The position numbers were made by a program, and so were the translations under genes. From Pleurotus djamor (taxonomy: Eukaryota > Basidiomycota > Agaricomycetes > Agaricales > Pleurotaceae), in contig JAPEVF010000388.1 in the NCBI GenBank assembly GCA_029747585.1, positions 1 to 42,404 on the forward strand: a stretch of DNA of 42,404 nt, read 5' to 3'. Below, piece after piece: positions 21,139 to 33,360 of the stretch. The notes beneath the pieces are model-generated. The model was not told where the DNA came from. It made no database searches and saw nothing but the letters and a program-made list of their open reading frames with translations. Positions within the stretch are counted from its first letter, which is position 1, and every line of letters begins with the position of its first letter.

Positions 21139-22314
21139 CTATGACTGGTCACTCTCTGCTTTCCGTTCCTCAAGTAGGTCCTTCCCCCAGGATCGAACTT
21201 CAGGATGGCGGAGAAACGGTATACTAGAGTCAAAGAAGGATTGAAGGTCCTTTTCCTCGCGTCTTTCATATTCTAGTGCTATAGGTGGATGATGATAATG
21301 ATTCATTGAAGGTATCCATCGCGAAAGAGAATCTAGAAACACACCTTGACACGCCATCTCGAAGCGGTCCAAATCTAGAGCGATGGATCTGGATCAGCGT
21401 AGGTGACACAGATAAACAGCAATACCTTTCACGAATCTAGCTTCGGGGGTTTCACCAGCTTCGTATTCCTGCCTCATTTGGGATTAGGCGCGAATCTGCG
21501 AAGTTTTGAAGCACCGAGGACTTACCAACCATAAAGCCTCGATTCTCTGTGCAGCAGGCGAGTTATGCAGCATATCATGAACAAAGTTATGCATTGCTTC
21601 CTAGGTTGCGTTGGCTTTGCCATTAGATGGTGACAGGGGGTTAGGCAACTCTGACTTCACAAGTGCTCACAGTTTCTAGTCTCTTCTTCTCTGATTTAGA
21701 AATACCCTCTCTTGGGGTGATGTCTCCAACTAAGGGTTGAACTGTCAATATCTACTCACTGGATCGGTGGGCTTGGATTAAAAACCTTGTGCCTCAGCCA
21801 GATCGTGAACGATTGCCATCATGACACATCTACAAGGCGCGGTCCGCAATGAGCTGCAGAAAGTAGCCTTCAAGTCCAAGTACATACTTTGAGATGTCAA
21901 GTTTTTTNGTCGGAAGAGCACATTGCAAGGACGGCCATTCGGTACATGTGATCTGATATACTGTGGAATAGTAGTGAATGAGAGTGTGAGATATTCCAGG
22001 GGGGCCGACAGACCTTTCTGCTCCATTGATCTGTACTATGTGTCAGATATTAGAAGGACTCTAGGAGATAATACTTTCGGACGAACATTATGATCTACCC
22101 ATCCCGTCCGCTTCTGTGTCTGATTGATACCGTGAGTTGAAGATACTTGGAATATGATGGAGCCGACCTTGAGTCGTTCAAGAATATGAAAAAATGCAAG
22201 CCTGTCCAAAGGGGCATCCTGAGTCGCTTTGTACAGAGGAGGAAATACTCGTTTGCCAGGTTCCATGGTTGTAGCGCGGTTCTTGGCTCGGCTCCGGTCC
22301 GGTCCGCTTTCCAT
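21139..22314 (-). CDS. HD-domain 5'-deoxynucleotidase (HDDC2/YGK1 family)
   Basis: This family (human HDDC2, yeast Ygk1, bacterial YfbR) removes phosphate from deoxynucleoside 5'-monophosphates. The start is ATG 22312-22314 or the in-frame ATG at 22266 (MEPGKRVF). Exons give LDRLAFFHILERLK, TQKRTGWVDHNVR (His), CVMMAIVHDLAEAQ (the HD metal pair) and GDITPREGISKSEKKRLE. Then come MHNFVHDMLHNSPAAQRIEA, YEAGETPEARFVK, LDRFEMACQ and EYERREEKDLQSFFDSSI. The stop is at 21139. At least five short introns are used; the acceptor after DLAEAQ requires a weak GTTTTT donor. It is convergent with HGH1. Confidence 0.9.
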
Positions 22315-22395
22315 CCAAGAACTCAGTATAGGGGNCGAGTTTCAATAGGGGCGAGGATACCAGATTGTTTGTCTTCAGTCAGTTCTTGAATGCTG

Positions 22396-22403
22396 TATAA
22401 AAG
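22396..22403 (+). promoter_or_regulatory. TATA box of the Kre9/Knh1-like gene
   Basis: TATAAAAG stands about 90 bp before the start codon of the secreted protein gene. Confidence 0.6.
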
Positions 22404-22492
22404 ATGGACTTTCCGCACCAATTATAATCACCTTCTCTTACCTTCGAACCACCACTACACCTTAACCTCCTCTCAATCCTTACATGCAGGCC

Positions 22493-23141
22493 ATGTCATC
22501 CCTTGCAATTTTCGCTCTCACCACTTTATTGCCTTCCCTGGTGGTTGGCCTCCCTGCCACGAACTCATCTGCATCACCTAAAAATACTCTACAAGAGAGG
22601 ACAGTATACAGTCCCCCTATCCTCGAGCCCACCCATGGCACAGTTTGGAAGCCTCACTCTCATGTGACGGTCAGGTGGTGAGTACTACGAACACGCCTTC
22701 AATGTTATCGCACGATTGATTGAATGAACTCAGGAACGCAAACGGTATCCCAAAGAATGCATCGCCGAAGGGGAAGCTAGTACTCGGGTGGCAGGACCAT
22801 CCGGGCGGTAGCGAACATCTGAATCTGAGTAAGAAATGTTCTGTGCATCATCGAAGTGGCAGGGTTAATCAAATAATCTTGCCATCAGGCCATCCACTAG
22901 CTGGTGGGGTCGACTTGCGCAAAGGAATGACGACCGTCATTGTCCCCGAGGTATGCCTATGAATGCGTAGTCTACTTGAGACTTCTAATATCTTATTCCT
23001 TCCCTCACAGGTGGCCCCTGGAAATAACTATATCGTCGCTCGTAGGTATTCCGCCTAATCTGCTACGTATCTGTGCTAAAACATCGGTTGACAGTATTCG
23101 GTGACTCCGGGAACATCAGCCCATCCTTTACCATTCTGTAG
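22493..23141 (+). CDS. Small secreted Kre9/Knh1-like domain protein
   Basis: The start is ATG 22493 (MSSLAIFALTTLLPSLVVGL), giving a signal peptide; an in-frame ATG at 22484 adds three residues. After the signal come PPILEPTHGTVWKPHSHVTV and, across a GTGAGT intron (22679-22733), WNANGIPKN. The domain continues with KLVLGWQDHPGG, HPLAGGVDLRKGMTTVIVPE, VAPGNNYIVA and FGDSGNISPSFTIL, ending in TAG at 23141. Order and motifs match the Ig-like N-terminal domain of the Kre9/Knh1 family. The usual Ser/Thr-rich GPI-anchored tail is missing, so it is probably a freely secreted small member acting in or near the cell wall. Confidence 0.85.
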
Positions 23142-23269
23142 TCATGACGTTAACGTGTAATGAATATATTCATGATAACTCTTTCGTGTACTTGGGAAAA
23201 TTCAAAGTGAAAATCATAAACCAATGCGATAAGTAGTAATAATTTACACGAATAACAGTCCGAGGAACA

Positions 23270-25315
23270 TCAATCGACAGGAGCAAGTGAAACAAAAAGA
23301 GGCAATATCCCACCTATGTCCCCAACCACGGGTTGAAGAGTAGGCAAAGGGACGGCTCGAACAATCTGGCCCGTTGCACGGAATGAAAGTGAACGAATGA
23401 GGGTGGCAACGAGAACTTTAACCTCAAAGATACCTAGGTTATAGTCAGTAAGCAAATGATCATAGTAGTTAAACGCATCAACTAACCTAGTTTAATCCCA
23501 AGACATCGCCTCGGGCCGTCGCTGAAAGAAACCAAGCCCGACCAACCTTGAGGTAGCTGGGAAGGCAGAGGGATCCCTCCATTCTCTACACCGGGTTCAT
23601 TCAACCATCGTGTAGGACGGAAGGCGCTACCATCAGAGCCCCAAACTGATTCACAGGTATTGATCGCTTTGAAAGGAATGACGAATACCTATAGTGGATT
23701 GATAAGTGGTGTACGCGAAGGGGGATAGATACAACAGACCTGTCCTTTCTTCACGTGGAGAGACTCAAACAATGTGCCGTCTTGGGCTTGTATAGGTTCT
23801 GAAAGGGGTATAACATCGTCGGCAAGGGCAACACGCTCTGTAATGGGCGAAGCAGGGTGTAGTCGGAAGCTGACGGTTGGGACAGATCAATCATGAATCG
23901 CTAGGCAATGAGCGACATCAGAGCACGTACCCTTCTTTGACAACGGCATCGAGATACGGCAGCTTATCGATGTCATTATATAGCGCGGAGCCTCGCTCTA
24001 GGAGTTCTTGACGAAGGCGGGCCTGTAACCACTTTTCAGCGAATTTCCAACTTAAAAGGGGTACTTCGGTCCTGGAGTCTCACCTGATCCGTGGGGCTAC
24101 GAGCTAGTTCATATAATATGAAGGCCACCGTTCCAGCAACCGTCTCGTGGCCGGCTGTTCTGTAATACCCCAGTAAGTACATGTAAATCAAGGAGGAAGT
24201 TGAGATATTTACAAGAGAGTAGACATCTAGACATATGAGTCAATGAGTTTGTCCTTGCCAAATGAGATTGAGACGCACGTTTTGTATGATTTGATCTTCC
24301 GTCAAACCAGACCCTTCGCGAACAAGGATCGAAAGTATGTCCTTCCCCTGGTGATCGCTATGGCAATCTCTCAAGGCCTTCTCTAAAAGTGGCTTGGCTA
24401 GTTGCTGGATTGTCTGGCTGCTAACGCTCTTCATGCCGGGTAAAGGAAGGTCGGAAATGATTGGAAACGCTCGAATGACGACCCTCATGAAAAATGCTGA
24501 GAATTGTCGACTGGAGTGAATCAACTGCGTCCAAGCGTGGAGAATGCGGGTGGCGTCGGTCTCGGACTGAACACGGACGCCGACGTGATTAGAAGTGATA
24601 GGAATGGCCTTGAGAGCTCCAAAGTCGTGGCAGAGGCCAACTCTTCCAAAAATGTCGAGCGCACAAGCACTGAACTGGTCAATGACGTCGATGAGGACAG
24701 ATTTCCCGTTTTCGGCGTGTGAGTTGACATATGCGGTAAGTTTACTTTCGAGTTCTTCTGCGCATTGGATCACGTCGGGCGCCATGTCCTTCACGGCCTC
24801 CGCTCTGGTAAACGTAAGGACAATGATTGGCCCAAAAGATGGTGGGTTTACTCACGTAAATGCAGGTGAAAGTAGTCGCTTCTGAGTCGCATACTCAGAT
24901 CCCTCCGCCCAGACGATGCCTCTTCCAACAGCGAGCGAGATAAGTTGTCGAAACGCCCTGTCTTTCCCGTAGAGGTCGATGAGGGAGAAGATATGGTGAA
25001 TCGCTTTGTGGTCGGTAACAACAACGATGTCTGGATGAAATAAGGCCGCACTGAGACGGAATACACGGCCGAGGGACTGTGCCCAGGTAGAGTACATCTG
25101 AGAAGCGTCATGCACAAAAACGAGGAGCTCGTGGCCAAACATCCAATGCGAAATTGAAGACGGCTAGGGAGTAAAATTCTGTTAGAACCAGACGAATGGA
25201 AATACACTTCCGTGCGTACCACGGATGGAAGGCGGCTCGCATCCCCCGCAGTCCGGCTGCGTAGCGAAGCGAGCACTACCACAGCTAAAAGTACAAACGC
25301 CAGCTGGACGAGCAT
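23270..25315 (-). CDS. Cytochrome P450 monooxygenase
   Basis: The start is ATG 25313-25315, with a membrane anchor (LVQLAFVLLAVVVLAS). Exons then give WMFGHELLVFVHDAS, RLSAALFHPDIVVVTDHKAI and WAEGSEYATQKRLLSPAFT (C-helix region). Further on are the I-helix AGHETVAGTVAF, the K-helix ExxR (E-S-F-R in ESFRLHPAS, joined over an intron), a PERF-like segment FRPTRWLNEPG, and the heme-binding loop FSDGPRRCLGIKLG with the axial Cys. At least eight introns are needed. It is an ER-bound oxidase with an unknown substrate. The order of motifs is complete, so it is likely functional. Confidence 0.93.
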
Positions 25316-25362
25316 TGGGTGTTTAGGTAGCTTGGGGATCTATGTGCAGCGGCGCATGTCTG

Positions 25363-25370
25363 TTTTTATA
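25363..25370 (-). promoter_or_regulatory. Possible TATA box of the P450 gene
   Basis: The minus strand reads TATAAAAA about 50 bp before the P450 start codon. That is close, implying a very short leader. Confidence 0.35.
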
Positions 25371-26044
25371 ACATAAACTCAGTGTTACCAGGGCAAGGGA
25401 GCTATTTTCAGGGCAAGATGGTTCAAGTTATGCGCACTCACGCTAAAGCGAAAAGTGGAACATACCGACGCAACACAGGTACGATCTGGTGCCATGCATT
25501 TCGTGCATAGAATTCTAAGTCTGCACTCTGTGGTGCAGCGCCACGGGAGGGAATTCTGACGGTACCATAGGCAGTCACAATCAATTAATCAAACTCGGAT
25601 GAACAATACATACGGATGAGGTTCAGAGGCAGGCACGAAGGGGCGATTCGGGCATTTCCCTACATTCGGTACTCGACATCTCGTCGTTTTCTCGTCGTCA
25701 ACGCGTTACCCTAGGTCTTTTCGCTTAAAAGTTCAAGCTTTCTTGCATGGTTACGACTCAAGAGTGCCTAGGGACCCATTCAGTTAGCAGCGGGATCAAA
25801 ACCGTATTAGCTTCCGTTGCTTACGAAGGTAGGTTCCGTTGGTCCGTCAAGATTCCATCCACAGAGCAAAGTATCAATGAACTGGACAAAGCAGCCTGCA
25901 GTAAGAGTCGTAAGCTCACCCAGTAACCAAGAATGGAAACTTGGTCCTGATTGGAAAGTTCGTCGATGAATTGACGTCAGGACTCGACGCCACCGCCTCA
26001 CCACTCATTCCATCAACACCTTCGCTTGTCCCCACGAAGCATCG
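25371..26044. other. Intergenic region between P450 and TPT1
   Basis: These 670 bp separate two divergent genes. I see no conserved coding feature, tRNA or repeat. Confidence 0.5.
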
Positions 26045-27089
26045 ATGAGCTCTGCAGACTCGGCTTCGCAATCCAAGCGACCCAACAAGGGTCCTAACAA
26101 CGCAAGTAAAAAGAAACCTCAGACCCAGAAACAACCTCAACCCCAATCCTCCAAGCTACGTGGGTTACCTAGAGATTCGCCAGCAGTCCGTTTGTCCAAG
26201 ACGCTTTCTTGGCTACTGAGGCATGGCGCTGCCAGCGAGGGACTGCCAGTAAGGCAGGATGGATATGTGAAAGTAACAGATTTGGTGAGTTTCTTGTTGA
26301 TTACGTCTGTTATTTTCATGGTCAATGCAGCTTGCGAACCCGAGGCTCAAAGAACTATCATTGGAACTGATAAGGGAGATAGTCGACAACGATGCGAAGA
26401 GTAGATATCATCTCATGTCAGAGACCGAAGATGGTAGGGAAGTCTGGTGGATCCGAGCGAACCAGGGACATTCTATGAAAGTTCGTTGGAAAATCGGGTC
26501 TTTCCAAAGATTGTTCGACTGACAATTCTCAGGAAGTGAAAGTTGATCTACAACCGGTACTTGCTGTCTCCGATATACCATCCGGCGTTGCTGTGCATGG
26601 GACTACGCTGAAGGCATGGGACTCAATACGTTTGTGGCAGCTCCCCTCGTCTTGACTAAATATTCAAGTTCTCCCAGAGGCGCAGGGCTTATCTAGAATG
26701 CAGCGCAACCATATCCATCTCGCACAGGGTCTTGTAGATGAGGGTGTCGTCAGCGGTGAGCCATCCCTCATGTTGTTCCTTGAATGGGACCGTCTGCTGA
26801 TCTTCATGTCTTAGGTATGCGGAACAGCTCCCAAATCCTCATCCTTATCGATGTACCGAAAGCTCTCAACGATGGGATCCAGTTCTTCTTATCTGCCAAT
26901 GGCGTGGTCCTCACCGAGGGCGATGAAGATGGCTTTCTAGCACCGAAATACTTCAAGAGAGTTATGAATGGGAAACGAGAGCCTTTACCCGGGTGGGAAG
27001 GCCAAACAGGTGGAAGTAAAGTAGATGGACCGACTGTAGGACTTCCTATGACTGTGGCCATTGTTGCATCTGCGTGTATAATATGCTGA
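26045..27089 (+). CDS. TPT1: tRNA 2'-phosphotransferase
   Basis: Tpt1 finishes tRNA splicing by transferring the junction 2'-phosphate to NAD+. The start is ATG 26045. The leader is Lys/Gln-rich (KKKPQTQKQPQPQ). Blocks in order are RLSKTLSWLLRHG (Arg-His), RQDGYVKVTDL, an intron (26285-26329), LANPRLKELSLELIREIV, VWWIRANQGHS (Arg), an intron, and DLQPVLAVSDIPSGVAVHGT. Then come GLSRMQRNHIHLAQGL, an intron, SGMRNSSQILILIDVPKAL (Arg), FLSANGVVLTEGDEDGFLAP and KYFKRVMNGKREPLPGW. All four catalytic-site basic residues of the KptA/Tpt1 family are present. The extreme C-terminus is uncertain: the frame reads to TGA 27089, or splices at 27101 to an immediate stop. The nuclear/cytosolic-looking N-terminus contrasts with that of the paralogue at 15663-16640. 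Confidence 0.93.
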
Positions 27090-27423
27090 TTCGTCCTCAG
27101 GTTTAGGTTTACGGAAGTTTTGAAGCTAACTGAAGGCCCGTCTGAAAACTCGAGTAGCCATTCAGCCTGTCTGAGAGGATACTGATGCCTTTGAGTGGAC
27201 TTAGACAGATGACTCTCGGATACTGAGCACTTGTAAAATTTTGGCCCTGGTGACTCCTAGATCTAGGAGTACACTTCGGGCGTCTATATTATATTGCCGT
27301 GGGAACCAACCAAACGCGATCACGACACGAACCAGTGTCCGAAACTTGTACCACAACTACCACCAACCCAAACCCGTTCATTATGGTCCGCAACGCTTTA
27401 TTCTTCTGATTCAGCCTGCGGAA
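27090..27423. other. Promoter region of RIF1
   Basis: This 330-bp gap holds a TATATTATA-like stretch near 27284 and no gene. The open frame that extends RIF1 upstream to 27241 has no ATG before 27424. Confidence 0.4.
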
Positions 27424-30400
27424 ATGGACACTCTCGCGCCAACGTCTGTCCTTCAAGATGATTTATGTCTACAAGCGCCGATCGAGACTCTCCTCGAGTC
27501 AATCAATGACTCTGGGACAATGTATATATCAGTTCACGACCTCATCGAAGCCTATAGTATCTTCTCCAACCGCGTAAAGGCTAATTCCGCTTTCACTACG
27601 ACCCAACACGACCTGTCTCTCCCCTTTCTCAAGGACTCTTCACCAGCAATCGCTGAAGCAATAATTCGGGATATCAATTGTATTTTCTACCAACCCACAT
27701 ATAATGATGAGGAGGTCGCCGACGTCGTACGAAACTCCATTAATTTATGTCATCAAGCTCTTTGTCTCGTCTCAGACATTTTTATTTCCCCCGCCCTATA
27801 TCGTTGCTTTTCTGGTGAGACTTGTCTCAGCTTGTGCTTGGGTTTGGTCGCTTATCTCTTCCTAGCCCATGACTTGCGATCGATACTCGTTCTCGCACTC
27901 CGTATCTCTGGGCTGGGATCATCCGAAGCCCCCCCTCTCTGTCGGCCCACCACAATTGGGCTTTCCATATGGCTACTCAAAACGCAAAGGCTCCCCTCTG
28001 CCATTTTGGCGTCCGTAGAAGATGAAATAGTACGTGTCCTTTCGAGGTGCATCAATGGAGATGTCGGTCAGAATAGAGTCCTCGTGGATGCGTTACAGGT
28101 ACGTCCTTGTAGTCATCGTGGAACTTGTTGTAAACACCTCTTCCTAGGCTACGGAGAACCTTGTCCGTGATCACCCTGAAGAATTCATGGATGAACTGTC
28201 GTTTCAGGCCCCCTTGATTCTTGAACACTCTGTCTCTGAAGACGGAGATATCCGTGCGGCGGCAGCCTCGGTTCTCTGTGCTTTCAGCTCAGCTAAGCTT
28301 GCAGGCTCTACCCCAGCTCCGACAAGTGAACAGCTCTCAGGTTATATCTTGGGTTTCATGGACTCGAAGCCAAATTCTGTTCGCTTATCGGCGGTGCTCT
28401 CCGAAGCAATGTCTGTCGTAGATCTTTCACGCGTTGGACGCGGTCCTGTCTGGGCTCTTTGTCTCATCTCCGCCATCGTGATCCTTTGTGACGGCCTGAT
28501 ATTCTACTCATCTCGGGCACTCAAGACATTGGTCCCCCCACTCGGATTGTCACTGGTTCATCCTAACGCAGTGGTTCACATCCTTCAGTCTCACGTTTGG
28601 AACTGCCTTACTTGGTCATTCGGGAATATCCACAATTTCCGAAGTAAAAAGAAGGTGGATTCGGCACTGAAGAGCGAGCAGGCATTTCAGTTTCTCTCAC
28701 AAGACCTGAGACCCAGCGTCGGAGCCGCGCTTGTCATTCGACTGTTCGACGTCTCTGTCCATCGTGATGTGATGAAGAATATCCTTGACCTCCTTGCGGT
28801 GATGCTACGACACAGTAGGAGTTCGGTGAAGCTAGAAGGGATCTGGTTGTTGGGGAAATTGCTGAATAAATCAAAACTCCCGAGTAGCCCAGCTCCCTCT
28901 GTTGCTTCATGGGATTCCGCTCCGTTCTTACCAAAGTTTCTGTTTGATGGCAACGTTATCCGGGCTAAACCTGGCCGTCTTTCGGACATAGTCAAGACGG
29001 CGTCAGATCTCGATATTCTACGCGTTCCAGCTTTGAAGGAAGTTCAAATCCTGGAACATTGGTCCGCACTTTTTGAGCTCTGGACGATTTCCTGTAAATC
29101 GTTCACAGATCACTCTGTTGAAGACGATCCATCTCAGGTGCGACTTGGCCGCTCCCTTCTCGTGTCGAATCAAACTCGAACTCAAGAGATATATAGGTTC
29201 ATTTGGTCAGCTCATGGCAGGCTCTTTTATTAGCTCGAGCTCAGCCGGAGGAAATCCACAATCGTGATGTATCGAATGACTCGTTACAAGAGGACGTTAC
29301 TCGCGTGTTATCTGATATACTCGCGCCATCAGCTGCATCGCCAGCATCCCTTGTCGCACCACTACAGCTTGGAACTCAAATGGTCAATGTCCTCAAGGAT
29401 GTACTTCCTGCATCCGACCTCGTCGAAGTCGCTGAGACTATCTTACATCGCCTAGTTGCGCGAAAGGTTGATCTCTCGGACCCAGACCTTGTCGAGGTAT
29501 GGAACTCTGCATGTTCACTACTTTTCTCCGTTGCAAGCGAACGATCTGTGGAAATTCTCTCTTCCGCGCTGGACTTGCAAACAAGGCGGAGGCTTTATGG
29601 TATACTCTCCAGTCACTGTGCTACCGCAGATTCGTCGATGAGTTGGGGATCAATCGCACATTTGTTGACGATTCCATTTCGGTAAGTAGCCATCCTTGCG
29701 TATTCTTCCTCATGCTCAAGCTGGTGCTTAGATCCTGGACGATGTCTGTGTCTGAGCTCGGTATTTGGAAGCGCAATCTCCAACACGCAGTTGATAAAGC
29801 TGCAGAAGATGATGTAGCTGCCACTATCGTCCTCGACCAATTCATGCAGCGTCTTGGCGATCGAGCTTGCGACTTGTACGTCTTCTCAGCCCTTTGCATT
29901 ATACCGGACTCGTGATTTCAATTTTGTTCAGGCTCTCAGACATGCCTCAGATCGTGATTGGTCTCCTTTCACAGCTCACCCCCGTCGCCCGCCCACCCTT
30001 GCAATACCTCAGCGTCCTAGACGCCACACTGCATAAGCTCTACGATCCTTTGCCAGAGTCCCGCTCCTGCGCACTGCATCTTTTCCCTATTGTACTTGGC
30101 CTAATAAAAGGGACTCCTCAACTCGGTATTTTCCAAACCCTAAAGGAAATACGACGAAGTATCTGCTTGTGGATCAAGGACGATCAAACTATTTTATCGG
30201 ACGACGAATACAACACATCGGTTCGTTTTTCGCCTACCTCGAACCCGCATATCGTGCATTCTAAGAAGAACCCAGGTTATCCCAATTTATTCAGCATCCC
30301 TCGACGCCCTGCGAACGATTCCCCTTCATGCGAATCTGCTTCACGAATTCTGCGACTTATTTATCGCCGCTTTCAAGCGTCCTCGTTCCCCGGGCCTAGG

Positions 30401-31718
30401 TCCTACCATATTCAAGACCTATTGGCAGGCATCTTTCCTCGGCCATCAGGAATTCGTCAATGCCTACCCAGACGCTTTAAAGCAGTGTCTCCGAGCGTAT
30501 GACGATGTTTTCGGCTCTCATTTAGCGGTGGACTTGTCAACGGTAGACTCATCCTCTGACCATTCGATCACTGTGAGTCTACACCTCCTACTGCCGTGAC
30601 CATCCTCTCTGACTGCGCGTCTTCAAGCCACAGTCTATCGTCGCGTCGTCCCAGTCACCTTTCGGACACGCATTGGGAACACGGTCTCAGGCCCTCCCGA
30701 TCGTGATGTCGAATACCCCGCGTAGCCAAGCAGGGCAGATCAAGCCCTTCATGCCGTCTCCTGGCTCAGATAACCCCTTCTTAACTTCACCTGGGTTCTC
30801 TAGGTTATATCAACCGTTCAGCGCGTTGGCTGGCCTTAACCAATACTCTAGCCAAACACCACAAGATGTCTTAAGTTCTCCGGCCAGTCATGGATTCGAT
30901 GAGGATAGTCCGACGCGACGAGCAAAGCGAGAAACTACGCCACTCGGTTCGTCCCATTCACTGTGCTATTACACTGTTGCGTCATTAAAGCCTTGTTAGC
31001 CAATGCATCCAAACGGCGCAAAGTTTCTTCAGAGTCCAAGGAATCCAAGGACGATGATCATTTCTCTTTCGTCGATTCTGCTCCGTCTATATCACACCGA
31101 GTCAAACCCTCCCAAGACGCTTCTTCTTCAGAGGATGACTATGATAGCTGGGAAGTCGGACTTTCCAGTCGTGACATATCATCTCTTCATGATAATTTCG
31201 AAGACAGTAAGGATTTCTGTATCATCAAGAGTCGGTTCTTGCTGAGAATATTCTTTGATACCTAGGCGAAGGGTCGCAGATGCTTCTGGACTTGGATAGA
31301 GGATCATCTCCTATACCTTCGTCTGCAGCAGGGACAGAACCACTTAGTACGACCTTTTCCCTCCACCTCTCTGCTGATAACTCTGCTGACGTCCCTGCTA
31401 GTTACAGAAGAACACGACGAAGACGACACTCTCGAGGTCTCTTACCATACCAATACCCACCTTCGTGATTCCCGTTCTCAGACGGAACCTCAAGAACTCC
31501 TCCACCCTTCCTCCAGTTCTAATCGGCGTGCGGTCCCTCTCAAGAGAAGCCGAACTACCTCGTCGAAACTAGATGTCTTACAAAGAACTTACGCGCTGAT
31601 GCAAGATACCACTGGGGACTCTCAGATCTCCTTCGAAGAGCTTGCACAAGCGAAGGCACTCATACAAAAACTGGACGGCTCTCTGAGCGAGAAGATGAAG
31701 AAGAGACGAGGTGGTTGA
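27424..31718 (+). CDS. RIF1: Rif1-like telomere and replication-timing protein
   Basis: Rif1 acts at telomeres, replication origins and double-strand breaks. The start is the first in-frame ATG, 27424 (MDTLAPTSVLQDD). Exon 1 ends at 28098 with a GTACGT donor. The N-terminal 700 residues form alpha-helical HEAT-like repeats. The Rif1 N-terminal domain signature includes FMDSKPNSVRLSAV, WALCLISAIVILCDGLIFYS, LGLSLVHPNAVVHILQSHVW, NCLTWSFGNI and ALVIRLFDVS. Later come WQALLLARAQPEEI and LSVLDATLHKLYDPLPESRS. The C-terminal part is disordered and acidic (SSEDDYDSWEVG, EEHDEDDTLEV) and ends in a helical segment, SFEELAQAKALIQKLDGSL, then basic KMKKRRGG. I did not find a convincing paired SILK/RVxF motif for PP1 phosphatase. 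The 3' end is duplicated at 35.6-35.8 kb. Confidence 0.82.
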
Positions 31719-32540
31719 TATCGTACCCTCAGCTATACTATGCTCATATTTATTTCTAAATTATGATGTTTGCGTTGTTGTATCCAGGTTGTATCTCGTA
31801 CTTCGTGAATCATGTTTTCCGACTCCCGACAACCGTAAAACCAACAAACGTTCATTAGGCGGAAGAAAACTGTTAGAATAAATGCTGAAATATGCGGTGC
31901 TCTATCAACCAAAGGTATTGTCTCGTATTATAACCTATGAAGTCGGGTCACACGTTCGCAATACATCTATGAAGGGATATCGGAGTGTAAAGGGTATACT
32001 TGGGGATGAGGTGGAAATAACGTAGCGCGATACTCGATTGGTAAAAATGTAAACGTTGCATGTATTGACTGGGATGAGGGGAATGAACCACAAGACCGAT
32101 GATGGGCATAGGTGGTCGGCCGGATGAGCAAAGCATGACGACGAAACGAGACAAAGTTGTCCCAGAACAGTTCAGAGCAGCGCATGAGAAGTTAGAGAGA
32201 AAGGAAATGTCATAAGAGCCGGGGTCGTCAATGAAGAGGGTCGAGCGGCTGCAACAGCCTCCTCCACAGTAGCTAACATATCCTCTGCCGTTGCTGCTGC
32301 CATACCGAGGCTCACCGCTGGAACCGCTGCCGCCGCCTCCGCCTCCGATTCCAGGAGGCTCAGCCACGCGGCCTCGTCCAGAGACCCACAGAATCCACCA
32401 CTGCCAAAGGCAGCCTCGTGAGCGATGCTCTCGAGCCGGTACGGAATAACTTGGTTAGCCTCTCTCTCAAGAATTCAACCAATTCCTTGACAATATTCTT
32501 GTTTCCTCTGTTGAGGAAAGCGGTGCTGATACCAGTACAG
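31621..32540. repeat. Duplicated RIF1-DED1 junction, copy A
   Basis: From the RIF1 last exon through the intergenic DNA into a DED1 3' fragment, this stretch is a diverged copy of 35697-37330. Shared blocks include TTTCTAAATTATGATGTTTG, CTATCAACCAAAGGTATTGT and GCAATACATCTATGAAGGGA. Compared with copy B it lacks the 390-bp element, about 50 bp near 31955, and part of the DED1 3'UTR. TTGTA at 31778-31782 is the unoccupied target of that element. Confidence 0.88.
32225..32540 (-). pseudogene. DED1 C-terminal fragment (pseudogene)
   Basis: The minus strand resembles the real DED1 3' end (37000-37330): the Gly-rich region, then FNRGNKN-type sequence with the CAAGGAATTGGTTGAATTC stretch. It has indels, lacks the NNGWW end and stops about 110 codons into the gene. 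It is a relic of the junction duplication, not a gene. Confidence 0.85.
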
Positions 32541-33360
32541 AACCATCAAAACTCCGAACTACCATAGCGTCAATTGGAGTTGGTGAAGGAAGCAAGCCAA
32601 AGGAAACTCACCATATCACGTATACGAGCAAGCTGACTCTCAGTAGTCGTCTTCCTCGTCCACGTACGTATTCACTTGTCACTGAACTCTTTGTCATGCA
32701 AAAGCATGGCATCTTCGACCAAATCCCATTCTCTAGGCGTTGGGACGATGGTAGGAGGTGCTGTAAAGCCTGTAACAGATCTACAAACAAGACGCAGTCG
32801 GTTCTGCGGGTGCGATGGGTGGGGGCAACCTGAAGAGATATGATTAGCCGTTGACGCAAATAGAGCAAGATGCCGATTTAGATAGCTCATGCAAGCGGAA
32901 TCCTGACCAGCATAGCCGATTCAAGGGGCCCTGCAGTCGGGGCAGCTTTTTCTTGCGCCATACTTATGCCTATAGCTACAGACATATCTAGCCTGCCGGA
33001 AGCCAGGACGTGTGGTGCCCATACCGGCCCACGAGCCACTCGTCAAGCATAGTATTCCTTCTCTGCCTTCCTAGGCAAGTCCCCGGGTTTGTCATTTGGA
33101 GACTGAATGATTGGGGAATGCTCTGAGCGGGATGACGGGACGCCCTGAAATATCATGAGCGCCAAGCCATTGAGGAGACTTGGGAAACTACTCCGGGGGT
33201 TAGGGACCGTTCGACAGGCGAGAGGATGGATCGACCGTTGGCATCCATGACAGCTCGTCGAGCTCATGGGAGAGTGCATGACTTGATCAATCTCGTAGAA
33301 TTTTGCATAACATTGCGTAATACAACAACGTATAGTCCACAGAAACTCTAGTAATTTTGT
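32541..33360. other. Region between DED1 fragment and orphan gene
   Basis: This 820-bp stretch holds the doubtful small spliced ORF at 32640-32961. I see nothing else supported in it. Confidence 0.4.
32640..32961 (-). CDS. Possible small spliced gene or gene remnant
   Basis: An ATG at 32959-32961 opens MAQEKAAPTAGPLESAML, followed by a plausible GTCAGG...CTTCAG intron. Downstream, open segments read PPTIVPTPREWDLVEDAMLL and later VDEEDDY before a stop at 32640. These last segments lie in different frames, so at least one more splice or a frameshift is required. I do not recognise it. It sits in the non-duplicated DNA between the two junction copies. Confidence 0.25.

Noticed and set aside
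27241..27423. N-terminal extension of RIF1
   Set aside because: The frame is open, but its first codon is TTG and no ATG occurs before 27424.
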